64,000 bases of DNA from Phanerodontia chrysosporium (Eukaryota; Basidiomycota; Agaricomycetes; Polyporales; Phanerochaetaceae), in NCBI GenBank assembly GCA_001910725.1, contig MJGA01000032.1, positions 223,260 through 287,259 on the forward strand, written 5' to 3'. Positions 1 through 11,287 of this stretch are shown here, piece by piece (the stretch's first letter is position 1; every line of letters begins with the position of its first letter). The notes beneath the pieces are model-generated. The model worked only from the letters and a program-made list of their open reading frames with translations. It was not told the DNA's origin and ran no database searches. Both the position numbers and the translations under genes were made by a program.

Positions 1-2
1 AT

Positions 3-3000
3 TCTTGTCGCTTTACCAGCCACAAGGCTCAAGTAGCACAAGCAGAGCTCGAAGAACCTATGGATGAGGACTTCGAGGAGGAAGAAGAGGAGCCTTGGCT
101 TCAGTGGGTCGACCCTTCCACCCCAGATGGCCGCGTTTTGGCAGTAACCTGCCGGAAGATCGCAGCGATGTGCAGTATTCGTTCGCTGGAGGGAATCGAG
201 GGCTGGGAGCAGCTTGTCCCTGCACAGTATCAGGACTACGGGGACGTGTTTTCGAAGCGTGCAAGCGAACGGCTACCCGTACGAAAGCCTTACGACCACG
301 CTGTCGAGTTTATCGACGGAGCTACCCTACCTCGACCAGCCCGTAACTACTCACTGTCGCCAGAAGAGAGGAATTCTCTGGACGAGTGGATTCAGGAGAA
401 TCTCGCCAAGGGATACATCAGACCGAGTAAATCCCTGCTGGCAGCACCAGTCTTTTTCGTGAAGAAGAAGGATGGTTCACTGCGCTTGGTGCAAGACTAC
501 AGAAAGCTGAACGAAGTCGTTAAGAAAGACCGCTTCCCTATACCCAAGATCTCAGACCTTATAGATCGACTATCTAAGGCCAGTATATACACCAAGATTG
601 ACCTTAGATGGGGGTATAACAATGTCAGAATCAAGGAAGGAGACGAGTGGAAGCTGGCCTTCATCACACCTTTCGGTTTATATGAACCTACAGTGATGTT
701 CTTCGGCCTCAGCAATGCACCAGCAACCTTTCAGCGCATGATGAACCATATTCTCGATGATCTGATTCGAGAAGGTCATGTCATGGTCTACCTAGACGAC
801 ATTCTCATCTTCACGAATGACTTGGACCACCATCGGCGATTAGTTCGCGAGGTATTGCAGCGGCTACGCGACAACGACCTGTTCGCTAAGCCAGAGAAAT
901 GCTTCTTCGAGACGGATAGCATTGAATACCTCGGAATGATCATCAGCAAGGGGTCGGTTCAGATGGATCCATCGAAGGTAGATGGCGTTTTATCTTGACC
1001 CATACACAAAAGGGTCAAAGATGTCCAGGCTTTCCTGAGTTTTGCTAACTTCTACCGACGGTTTATTCGAGACCTTGGCAAGATTGTTCGCCCATTGTCA
1101 GAGCTTACTCGCAAAGGCAAAGAGTGGGAATGAGGGCCTGAGCAGCAGGATGCCTTCGATACACTCAAAAGAGCATTCACTACTGCGCCTATTCTCAAGA
1201 TTCCAGATGACGAGCACCCTTTTAGGCTCGAATGCGATTCGTCAGACTTTGCTACGGGGGCTGTACTTGAGCAACTGGGCGAGGATGGCCTTTGGCACCC
1301 TGTCGCGTTTTACTCCAAGGCGCTAGGCGTACACGAGCGCAACTAAGAGATATACGACAAGGAGATGCTAGCCATCATCCGCGCGCTGAAGGAATGGCGC
1401 CACCACTTGGAGGGACACCCTCTACCGTTCGAAATATGGTCAGATCACCAGAATTTGACCTATTTCCGCAAGGCACAAGACTTGACGCGACGTCAAGCAC
1501 GTTGGAGTCTTTTCCTCACACGTTTCCACTTCAAGTTGGAGCACAAACCTGGAAAGACGATGAAGCGGGCTGATCCAATGTCCAGGAGGCCAGATCATGA
1601 ATTGGGGGTGGATTGCGACAATCGTGAAAAAGTCCTTTTGAAGCCAGAATATTTCGCGATTCGAGCCATGCAACCAACCCATTCATCGATAGTGGACGAT
1701 AGCAAACTGCTAGAAAGGATCAGAAAAGCCCTGCTGGACGACGAAGTCACCAAGTCGTACAAAGACCTGATGTTGAAAGGACCAAGAGAGTTCGGGAAGG
1801 ACTTAGCGGAATGGCACCTCGAGGATGGGCTACTACTGCACCGAGGCAAGGTGTATGTGCCCAAGGACGACAAGATTAGGGCGGATCTACTCAAGTTACA
1901 CCACGACTTCCCTGGGGCTGGACACCCTGGACGATGGAAGACGTTGGAGTTGCTGTCGCGCAACTACTGGTGGCCAGGAATGTCAGTTTACGTCAAGAAG
2001 TATGTCGCAGGCTGCGAAGTATGCCAGTCACATAAAAACGTCAACCAGAAGCCTGCTGGCCTGCTACAACCGAACGAGGTTCCGTCGGAACCCTGGGAGA
2101 TAATCTCGTGCGATATGATCACGGACTTGCCTGAGTCGGACGGTTACAACGCTATCTTCGTAGTCGTTTGCCGCTTAACCAAGCGAGCACATTTCCTCCC
2201 CATCACCAAGGAGTTTTCAGCCAAGGATCTGGGAAATTTGCTCTATGAGCGTGTTTGGCCTTTGCACGGCCTACCCAGACAGATCATTTCGGATAGAGGA
2301 ACGCAGTTCGCCGCGAAACTCTTCCAGGAATGGTGCAGACTCCTGGGGATCAAGTCAGCAATGACTACAGCGTTTCACCCTCAGGCAGACGGTCAGACTG
2401 AGCGAGTTAATCAGTCATTGGAGCAGTACCTGCGCTGCTACACAAGCTTTAGGCAGGACGACTGGGCATACCTTTTGCCCTCTGCTGAGTTTGCGTACAA
2501 CAACCAGGCGCATGAAAGCACCAAGAACTCGCCATTCTTCGTCGAATATGGCCGTCACCCACGCATGTTCCCAGAGCAGGACCGTGTTACAAGGTTGTCA
2601 GAACTGGACGACTGGACGAAGCTTAGACAGGAGGCCCAAGATCAGGAGAAAGCCGCACTCGTGCTGGCTGCAGAGCGAATGAAGTGGTATTACGACCAGG
2701 GTAAATCAGAACCCTTGTTCAAGGTCGGAGACTGTGTTTGGCTTGACGCAAAGGATCTGAACCTTCGGGTTCCCTCCAAGAAACTGGCACCAAAGCGAGT
2801 AGGCCCTTACGAGATCGTAGAGCAGCTGGGACCGGTCACCTTCAAGCTGAAGTTACCAGCCCATGTGAAGATTCACCCGGTCTTCCACGCGAGCAAGCTC
2901 ACGAAGCACGTCGAGGATGAGGTCGCCAATCGCACGCGCAAACCCCTACCACCCATTCGTGTGGGTGATGACGAGGAGTACGAGGTCGAGCAGATCGTAG

Positions 3001-3659
3001 ATGCACAGCCAGACTCTAAAGGCCGTGTCATGTACCGAGTACGGTGGAGAGGCTACGACGAGCATAGCGACACATGGGAATACTTGCCCAATCTCAAGCA
3101 CGCTATGGTGAAGGTCAAACAATTCCACAAGAAATACCCAGATGCGCCGAAGGCAATTTCCCTTCTGCAACGCCACCACGACGAGGAGGATGAGTTTTTC
3201 ATGCGCGAACTCACGCTACTCCAATCTTGGGGAGCAGACGACCAGTTCAAGGTCAAGCTCATGAACAAGGACGCAAAACTCCCCTCACGTGGCTCGCCAG
3301 AAAGCGCAGGGTTGGATCTTTTCATCACGGAAGACCTTACGCTCAAGCCCCATGATCGCAAGCTAGCGTCAACTGGCCTTCGAATGTGTACTCCACCAGG
3401 TACCTACGCTCGAGTCGCACCACGGAGTGGCCTTAGCCTCAGAGGCATCGACATAGGAGCAGGCGTTATTGACCGAGATTATCGAGGAGAGCTCAAAATT
3501 CTACTCATCAACAACTCGCCCGACACCTTTACTTTCCACAAGGGTGATCGTGTCGCTCAACTCGTGCTCGAAAGAATATCCTATGCCGAACCAACTCCGG
3601 TTTCTCGCCTCGACTCAACCATTCGCAGCAGCGAGGGTTTTGGCTCCACTGGTATTTAG
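3..3659 (+). pseudogene. Ty3/gypsy pol (RT-RNase H-integrase-chromodomain-dUTPase), three internal stops
   Basis: The frame is open from the window edge; the Met at 60 is internal. RT covers roughly 400-990, with the DLRWGYNNVRI block near 600 and the catalytic YLDD at about 790. RNase H covers about 1200-1560. Integrase begins with an HHCC finger (about 1890-2030), followed by a DDE core (about 2100-2440): Asp in ISCDMI, Asp in ISDRGTQF and Glu in DGQTERVNQ. A chromodomain follows at about 2965-3140 (YEVEQIV, WRGY, DTWEYL), then a dUTPase to 3659. In-frame stops are TGA 996-998, TGA 1131-1133 and TAA 1344-1346, all between RT and RNase H. There is no frameshift, and everything after 1365 is open for 764 codons. 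The copy is therefore a recently disabled element. Confidence 0.93.
3246..3659 (+). other. dUTPase domain at the C terminus of pol
   Basis: About 137 residues after the chromodomain match a trimeric-type dUTPase, with all five motifs in order: SAGLDLF (I), PRSGLSLRG (II), GVIDRDYRGEL (III), GDRVAQLVLE (IV) and RSSEGFGSTG (V). Known members hydrolyse dUTP to dUMP and PPi, limiting uracil in new DNA. In retroviruses, dUTPases sit near protease or between RNase H and integrase; here the domain is last, after a chromodomain. Its catalytic motifs look intact even though RT-RNase H upstream carries stops. Confidence 0.92.
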
Positions 3660-3680
3660 GCTTCACCAGGAGGTTCAGCT

Positions 3681-3691
3681 AGAATTGGGGG
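3681..3691 (+). other. polypurine tract
   Basis: The purine-rich run AGAATTGGGGG lies three bases before the LTR start. It is the expected primer for plus-strand DNA synthesis in Ty3/gypsy elements. Confidence 0.75.
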
Positions 3692-3809
3692 TAATGTCAC
3701 AGTTTTTCGTCTTAACCCTTAGGGTTAGGGGCAGCAGGTGACAGAAGCGATTACTCCGAACTGTGACATGCAGAGGCGCTGGAGTGACAGCCCTCGGCTC
3801 GGGGCTGGT

Positions 3810-3844
3810 CACGTGATACGGTGGTCACGTGATGCGCACACGTG
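3810..3844 (+). promoter_or_regulatory. cluster of three CACGTG E-boxes in the LTR U3
   Basis: CACGTG occurs at 3810-3815, 3826-3831 and 3839-3844. The first two lie within a direct repeat of GGTCACGTGAT. CACGTG is the classic site for fungal bHLH factors of the Cbf1/Pho4 class. A role in element transcription is inference from the position upstream of the TATA box. Confidence 0.5.
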
Positions 3845-4112
3845 CGGTATCCCAGGGTCACATGGTCGAAGGTCTAGAAGCAGGCAAGGGTCTGGAAGCG
3901 CCGAGACACTCCGGAATGGACTAGAAAGTCCTGGAGGTCTCTGGACAGGTCCGAACAGTGCTGGAACGTTCTGGAGGTTTCTGGGACATCGTAGGAACAT
4001 TTAGGAACGTGTAGGAGAATGTAGGAATGCCTGTAGGGCACTAGCCAATAGCGTAGTAGGTATTAGATAGCTAGGACCCTGAACACCGGTCCCTGGGGAC
4101 CTGGTACACATG

Positions 4113-4120
4113 TATATAAA
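4113..4120 (+). promoter_or_regulatory. LTR TATA box
   Basis: TATATAAA lies about 180 bp before the LTR end, a suitable place for the Pol II core promoter that would define the U3/R border. Confidence 0.6.
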
Positions 4121-4294
4121 CCCTGAGGGCTGGGGGTGCCTCCCCAGCTTCAATCTCATCGCATCTCACCTCTCTAGTCTCTATACCTCGTCTTCAAGCT
4201 TGGCTACACCCTTTGTAGTCCAAGTAAACCTTTGCCAGTGAGTATTGCTGGTTGGTTTGGTGTATAGGCGCTAGGGCAGCGCATTTTTGTGATA

Positions 4295-7200
4295 CCACCC
4301 CAGGTATGATGTGAGGGTGAAGCTCCTCAGCAATCGGTTCACTTCCACCTGCTGTACTTGCTGTTACGGGATGTCTTTCGCCAACCGTGTCTACGGTCAT
4401 AGGGTACACACGCTGAGCACGTTTCCACTCTTCCTTACGTCGCTCATATGCAATCTGCCATCTGTCTTCCAATGAGGTGTCATCAGCCTGTATGCAAGTT
4501 GGCTGTGCCGTTGGATCGCAGTTCAAAGGAGAGGATGCCCAGGAGTCGTGGGTGTTATCAAAGCAAAAAACCCCGTAAGTGTGCACTATATCAGTATAGT
4601 AAGCAGTTCAACTAATTTGTACAGCATCTCACGAACCAGTAAAATAATTTAGAGCAACTAACTCACAGATCAGATCAGCCTGATTTTTAGAATCGGACTC
4701 AAACGAACCAACCGTGTAGTTCTCACCTGCACCCATAGACGGTGCGCTGGATTCTAACCCACGCGGCTGATGCTGATGCTGACTGGTATGATAATGCTCA
4801 TCCCTCAAGTCTTTACACTCACGTAATATCTGCATATTGTTGATGACAGCTTGATGAGACCGTGTCAAGTCTTCAGACAATGATTGAAATGACTCATCCC
4901 ACGATTTGTCCCTCTCCCGAAGATCAGTTGGAACCCTCCAGGATTTGAAGAGGATCAACATCAACTGACAGTATTGCAAACGAATGTCTGCCTGATCTCT
5001 CCTAGGTATAGCCGGTCTAATCGGTATGACTACTCTTCTACGGAAGGAATGTAGTATTTGCAGCTGTCTACGCTCATGCTCGACATGCCCGGCCAAAAAT
5101 GAAAGACAAGGATGGACTCTTCAAGTATCATTTAATAGCTCGTGTAGCGGTGCATCCACTAAATGGGGTTGTTTTTCCACAGCGGTATTATCTTCAGACG
5201 AACAATCGCGTTCTCACACGGAAAATGCCACTTTCTCGGTACGTGCTACAAAGTCCCAGAGACACATGCTTGCAAGCTCATATGGCCTATGAACATAATC
5301 CAGTAACTGGTTACTGTGTGGCTCTACTCTGCCTGTACGAGGGTTCGCAGTAATCGATATTCCATCCAGAAGCTCGTCTTCTGCTTGTGTTGTTGCTCCT
5401 TCCGGTGAGTCCTCGCTATCTACATCATGACTAAGCTCTAATTCTTCATGTACAATGATTAACATGTTTCAAGAATGACATACACCATTGATCGTGCGTG
5501 CAGATGGTACAGCATCACGGTCGTCCGATTCCAAGCTCGGTGCCACTACATCAACATACTGTTCTGCCAATCTCCAGTATAGCTGACTGTACTCGTGGCT
5601 AGTGAAGTGATTCTCCAGGTCCAAACAGTACGAAGCAACCTGTTGTGCACTGAGCTCCTGATGAGACATTATAGAGTATACGCAGCAGCGCAAGAGATAT
5701 TTTGCACGTGCAAGTATATTGTCACCATTGGTGTTGTCTTCATCGAGCTTCTTCACAGCGAGCTTAAGCGCTGCATATGCAACGCCAGTCTGAAGTTGTG
5801 ATTTAGCTATGTAATCAGTGATGTAATGCAACACAGTCTTCGCCGCATCACCAGAGCCAATGAACTTGATATCCATATTACAGCAGATTGCACATATCAT
5901 CATTTCGTTGAAGTTATTCATCAGTCCGTCTAACACGCGCATGGTAAGTTCGCCTGTCTCACTGTCAAACTTTGTTTCAGGTGCTACATGATCTTCCGCT
6001 AGGTCGAACCTACAAACCTTGGGCTCGCCAGGCTTACAGTATTTGTAACAGGTCGTCGAATGATTGTGTCGTTGAACTTTCTCAATGAGACGATGCAAGT
6101 CATGCACTCTACATGACTTCTTGATTGTGTCATCTAACAGGTCTTCCTCGCGCTTCGACACGATGTCACGTACTGTACAAGGATCTGGCAGCTGTGACAT
6201 TTTCCAACAAGCAAGCCTTGCGTTGCACTCCAATGGCGCTGAAGGCACAGCAGTAGATATTGCATCATCTAGGTAAGCAACTATCCGTTTGCCAAGGTCG
6301 GTACCACCTTCGTTATCAAGCACCTTCTTACAAATTTCGTCAGAATTTAAACCTCCTTCTAACCATATTAACATATGGCAATGGAGACTGCCTCTTCCTT
6401 GGGCCTCTACACATCCGTAGTAGCCTTTGACTATACCCAGGACACCCGTTTCAGTGCGAGGATTTGAATATCCTGGTAGGTTCTTTATGAATGACTTCAT
6501 CATGGTGTTGAAGAACTTTGCTGCAACCACAGGATTATTTGCGACCAGTATACTTTGCTGTCTTATGTCAGGCACTTGCTCAGGAAGTAGATCGTCGACA
6601 TCAATGTTATCACCAGCAAGAAAGTGTACAAGTGGATTGTGTACATCCGCAGGTTTAACGGTGATATAGAAGCTAGGTAAGCCCAACTCCATAGTAAGAG
6701 TGCGGATTTCATTACGCATATTTAACCTCGCGGCAGATGATCCAGGAACATCACGAGTAACAAACTTCAACTCCTGCATAAGCTTCAAAATCTTGCGTTC
6801 CTCCTCATCGAACGGCTCTCTTTTGGTCGAAGAGGTTTGCAGCTTGATACATACTCGCGAGAGAGTGTCAGAGCTCACAGAGACAAACTGTTCTGCCACT
6901 CTCCGGTACGAATCATGTTTTACCTTGAGACTTGTATTTAACAGTACAGCTCTTTGTTGCAACATGCTGAAGGCAGTGAACATGAACGAGTAGTGTTGCT
7001 GAAATCGCCTATCTCTCAGCCACAGTAAGTATGTCACATGTTGTCTCATAGACAGACTGACAGATCTCTGCCTATCCTCGAACCCTCCCACTCTGTACGG
7101 AAAGAGTGTGGGATAAATCATTGGAAACAGCTTCACGTTGACAATGTCATTTTCAATGCGCTGGTCATGTGGGAACTCAATATACCCTCTATTGGCCTGT

Positions 7201-8380
7201 AGGTGTCTCATTGCAGCTGCGTGTAATCGGTTAGCTGAGGCATTGCCATCAACATCGGTAATGACTATGCTCTTGAAACCTGCTCCAGGTGCAACGTTTA
7301 AGTGGGGATACACAACAGGTACGTCGTGAGCTTCATCATCCCCAGCCAAGTCAACAACATTCACTGACATAGACAGATCATAACCGCTAGCAAGCACATC
7401 TTGTCCATCAGAGTGGTCAACATGAAACATGTGTACCAGGATGACATCTTCTTCTGGTAAGTCTGAAATACGAGACTCCAATATCTCAACGTTTTTATAT
7501 AGAGGGTTGTGCAGTTTTAACCACTTCAGCGCCGCATGTACTTTCTGACGTCAGACACACAATGGGTACGCATTAGTTTTCAATCATTCCCTGCTTGGTG
7601 ATTCGCTACCAACAAATATCACACATACAGGGGCTGCAGCTTTCTCGACGCTAAGAGGAAGTGTTGTTTCAAGACGTTCAGGATGCTGAGGGTGTATCAC
7701 TATGTGACCCTTCAAACCACACTGCTTGATTTCCGATGAATTTTCAGTATCCTGCATTTGTAACCCATGTTTTTGCACGACACAATGCGATCATGCTCTC
7801 CTCAACCCCTGTTAGCTCCATCAGTTCGTTCAGAACGCTGCCAATGTAAGTACCATTCACCAGCGCCAGACGTGGAAGCTTTCCCTTCCGCACTGAACGG
7901 TTGCATTCATCACACATTTTTAAAGCCGTGGGCATTCCAGAACTATCTGTTACCACATCGGCAGGCTCAAGCCATCAATCCGCAAGTGGCCCACGATCAA
8001 AAGGACGAGGGAACTCTGCAAACTGCCAGTGAGACAGCTGATGTCTCTCGCTTGGTGACGCAAGTTCTGGGGTAAGCTTAAAGAGCTCTAGAGGTACATC
8101 TGACAGAGCCACTGTCTCATGCCGATCACGGCAGTAGAACTCGGTGGCGCATGAAGCACAGGTAAACGTTCGCAAAGCGTCAAATGATATATCCTCATGG
8201 AACAACTCCACCAACTTGTCCTTCAACGACTGAGCAGGTACCTGCGGCCATGCATCCCGTATGTCGTGAAGCCTCTGTTTGTTTGCTTAATCCACAGTAC
8301 TAGCTTCAACTACGTGCTCCACACGAGGTTGCCTTGGCTGTTTTCCTTTCCTCAATTTGTGGACAAAATTGTGTAGCCGG
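4295..8380 (-). pseudogene. Helitron Rep/helicase ORF, broken
   Basis: The Rep domain carries the HUH signature in GSLHCHMLIWL (about 6375) and the two-tyrosine motif HYITDYIAK (about 5810-5830), which together define the rolling-circle nuclease of Helitrons. The 3'-ward part includes the typical segment YCQLMLILFKSWR (about 4940). Disabling changes on the reading strand include stops near 8288, 7975, 7546, 5469, 5214, 5123 and 4629 and a frame change near 7765. Some stops could lie in small introns, but their number argues for decay. The frame continues into the LTR only by chance. Confidence 0.85.
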
Positions 8381-8400
8381 CATCATAGACGACCCGTCGA
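4295..8400 (-). mobile_element. decayed Helitron, Rep part only
   Basis: Minus-strand coding traces of a basidiomycete Helitron-like transposase run from about 8370 down to the LTR border at 4295. Parts seen are an N-terminal DUF6570-like region with a Cys-rich finger (about 7770-8230), the Helitron_like_N/Rep domain (about 5470-7510) and the start of the linker toward the helicase (to 4295). No PIF1-type helicase motifs occur in the window. The LTR retrotransposon seems to have split the gene, so the helicase would lie left of the window. The 5'-TC and 3'-CTRR termini could not be placed. Confidence 0.85.
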
Positions 8401-9874
8401 ATCCTCGTTATTATAAGCAATGCCGTTACAGGCCAGCACGCGTCTTAACGGTTTTTTGTGGCTGCCAGAGCGTATCGAACTCAGAATATACACACGCAGA
8501 TCGACAGTGTCATCTTGCTGTGTATACTCATCGTAAATTCGCTCACAGCCATCGTACAATGAACGTTTCCTGTTCTGCGAACACTGTCACTCATCGATGA
8601 AGACGACAACTACACTCACCTCCACGTAGGTCGCTAGCTGACACAGCTACAAGCGGTATCCAAACGTCCGCACGTTCAGTTTGACACACATGTCTCCACC
8701 CTGATGCAGCAGACGCGGTTGTGTCTCTGGCCGCATCGAGGATAATGTTGTCCCAGACTACAACCCCTGTAGCCACAACCCAGTCTCTACCAGCAAGGAC
8801 GTCTACCGCAATGAGCGCATCAACCAACATATCAAACTTGCGAAATACTCGCCTGACACTGATGGAACGAATAAAGGGCCTGTCCCAATACGCTGCACAG
8901 AACCGGAGGGACCAGGCACTACGCGACAAGGCAGACCGAGCTGAACACAACAGTAGTCTCTGCAGAAGGATCCATGCGGACCACTGCTACATGTTCCCAG
9001 TAACGCCCCACACACGTAAAAGGCGGAAAATCAACGAAGGGAGGTTTGTACATGTGGCAACAACGGTGATGGTAGCACACCAAGCGAACGACTCGACAGC
9101 CAGGGAAGAGTATGGACGGCTTTCCACACAGACGCCGAATCAGCTGTTATCTATGTTATGTAAGCAACTGATCAACTTTAAGCGCCATGCAAAACTCCAA
9201 TTGACCAACTGTTTTGTTCAGGCCCTAAAACCCTCAACCCTTAAAAGAGTATCGGGAATTAGATTTTGCCCTTATCAATCTCTATTGTCTTCTTATTAAT
9301 CTCATAGATTAGATTTCGCCTTTTTCAGAGCAAGTATTGTCCATTTGTTTATTGCCTATTCTAGATACATGGAAGTATAACTAAGTAGGTTATAATAGCT
9401 GTAGAAAGGCATCAGAAAATGTCATTGTGTTATTCTCCCTCATCCGAGAGTCTTCACATTGCAACACCACCAGCGGACACCTGCTTGAAACCTGCCTGTT
9501 TTTCATCATGCAAAGTGCCAATTTGTATCATGGATCCGGTAATAAATACTCTAGCTGATATGCTCCATTGTACTGATTATTTTGCTGAGAGTTAACCGAG
9601 ATTGCCAAGGCAGCCTCTGCATTATGCATGCATCAGTTTATCATGCATTACACACAATGTTGCTGCAAGCACAGAACAAGTTGCAAGCCCTGCACTAGTG
9701 ATATGGCTGCTCCCTCGCTCATCGGTCTGTTGGATTTATCTTCAAACTCCACTCCCAGAACCGTCTACCGTGCTCTGCTGTCCCTCGGTTCCCACGACCC
9801 TTCTCCTCACAACGGAGCTTACGCGTAAGCCGACTAAAGATCATTCACCGAAGGTCATCACGGGGGCAAACTAG
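8400..9874. other. transposon-flanking sequence, no confident gene
   Basis: AT-richer than the gene blocks. A 192-codon plus-strand frame (8721-9299) and a minus-strand frame (8591-8950) show no recognisable family and no splice logic. The Helitron 5' terminus and the 3' UTR of the E2 gene probably lie here. Confidence 0.5.
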
Positions 9875-10737
9875 CTATAAGCCGAGCTGTTCTTTTACAG
9901 ATTCACGAACTATGCGCTCATACTCCTAGCACCTCCAGTCAATACAACGCGTGCAGGTAGGCTGTTGACACACACCGCTCTGTTTTCTCGGTACAATTTA
10001 CAACAGTCAATATTTGCACCGCTCTCGAGATTAGGTTCTGTTATCTTCTATTAGGAGCTTCTCAATTGGCAACGAAGCATCAGTCGTACCGGCAAGCATG
10101 GATATAACACTGAGGATGACCTTCTCAACGCTTTGCACGGGACTCCAACGCTCACTTGCTTGCTCGTACATGGTGGGATCGTCGCCAGGGGTGTGTAAAA
10201 TCGAGATGCACACCGTACCATCAGGATAGACTGTGCGCGCACCCGTCGCCCTGTGAGGTCATTCCTATTACGAGATTGCGGGCTCGCTGCTTACTGTTTG
10301 GGTGGAAGATAGGAGGGTCAAACTTCATCTTGAAGGGAGACAGTGGATAGTCTGATGGCTGTAGAAGGTCGCAGGCAAGTATAAGTGCGCATGTAGGGAA
10401 TAGATGGGTTCTATGACGCACGAAGGTGAGCTTCGCCGCAAACACGCCTCCCTCGAAAGGTGTATCCTTCGGGCCCATGATCAGAGCTTCCCAGGTGAAG
10501 AAGTCGTCCTCCGACACAGGCCCTAGGCAGCGCCCCTGTCACTACCGGACATTTACGGCGACGGACAGAAGGCGACTGGCCCACCTGCCTCGAACATGTT
10601 ATCCGGGGAACCTGAAAGAGGCGTCTGAGCGAGCGGCCCATAGATGAGGTATGAATGAAGTCACCTTGTGAGCAGAGTTGCTTGTACTCGGTCATAAGTC
10701 GACGCAGAGCCGTGCTGCTGCCTCCGCGAGATGCCAT
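9875..10737 (-). CDS. UBC7: ubiquitin-conjugating enzyme E2, UBC7/UBE2G2 type
   Basis: Seven exons give a 171-residue protein, close to the 165 of human UBE2G2: 10737-10665, 10612-10586, 10522-10422, 10358-10295, 10230-10090, 10037-9976 and 9922-9875. The sum is divisible by three and every intron is GT-AG. The protein starts [20 protein letters not shown]. The active-site Cys lies in [12 protein letters not shown], followed by the acidic insertion HTPGDDP that marks the UBC7/UBE2G2 class. It ends [15 protein letters not shown]. Family members charge K48-linked ubiquitin at the ER membrane in ER-associated degradation, working with RING E3s such as Hrd1 and a Cue1-type activator. Exon 2 is only 27 nt. 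Confidence 0.95.
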
Positions 10738-11287
10738 CGTTGTGTTGTGCGAGAGTATGCGGAACGGACGTGGTGGTTGTGAGTGAAGGATGAGCGCCGT
10801 CCGCGGCGCGCTGAACCACGTGACCGGGCCGAGTGCCATGTCCGAACGGCCCTGAAGGCATGGAACCAATGCGTTGGCGATTTCAGCGACTGACACTATC
10901 GATAGAAAATTGACAAATACGCCCAGCGATATATTCAATCACTCCACAATGCGCATGGACCTGTCCAAGGCGGCACAACAGTATACAGTCCGACTATCGA
11001 CGTTCAATAGATTTGGCAGACTGAAGAGATCCAAGTATCATCATGCACGGGATACGTGCGGGAGGAGAAGTAGCATACCGCTCGAGAGGCACTAGACGGT
11101 ATATGGCAGGTGTTGTCATGCTCTACGGCGAAGCGGAAATGAACTGGATGCAGACGATATACTAGCGTCCCTGGCAGGAGACGAACTTCCCCATCGTGCG
11201 TGAAGAGATGTATCATAATACAGATGCAATGATGCTATACGGAGAATAAGATTAATGGATGGATCATCCTCGTATTTTGGTTTTCGG
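10738..11287. other. intergenic, E2 promoter and RPC2 3' flank
   Basis: Upstream region of the E2 gene and 3' flank of RPC2. I see no further gene. Confidence 0.6.

Larger units (their letters stand above)
1..4294 (+). mobile_element. Ty3/gypsy chromodomain LTR retrotransposon, 3' part
   Basis: The element enters from the left edge, so gag, protease and the 5' LTR lie outside the window. What is visible, in order, is reverse transcriptase, RNase H, integrase, chromodomain and dUTPase in one reading frame, then a polypurine tract and a complete 3' LTR. The order RT-RNase H-integrase-chromodomain is that of Ty3/gypsy chromoviruses (Metaviridae), whose chromodomain is thought to guide integration to chromatin. 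The dUTPase after the chromodomain is unusual. Three in-frame stops in pol show that this copy is no longer autonomous. The LTR ends inside a Helitron coding region, so this element appears to have inserted into an older transposon. Confidence 0.95.
3695..4294 (+). repeat. 3' LTR of the Ty3/gypsy element (about 600 bp)
   Basis: The left end TGTCAC directly follows the polypurine tract. The right end is placed at GTGATA (4289-4294), an imperfect inverted copy of the left end (expected GTGACA), directly before Helitron coding sequence. The LTR holds three CACGTG palindromes, a short telomere-like motif near its start, a series of TAGGA(A) repeats at about 3980-4035 and a TATA box at 4113. The right boundary is inferred; the 5' LTR outside the window would confirm it. 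Confidence 0.75.

Noticed and set aside
996..1346. RIP-like mutation as cause of the pol stops
   Set aside because: The base next to the changed G at 998 does not give the CpA context of classic RIP, and only three stops exist; no support.
8721..9299. 192-codon plus-strand frame beside the Helitron
   Set aside because: No recognisable domain, and it lies in likely transposon debris; not enough to call a gene.
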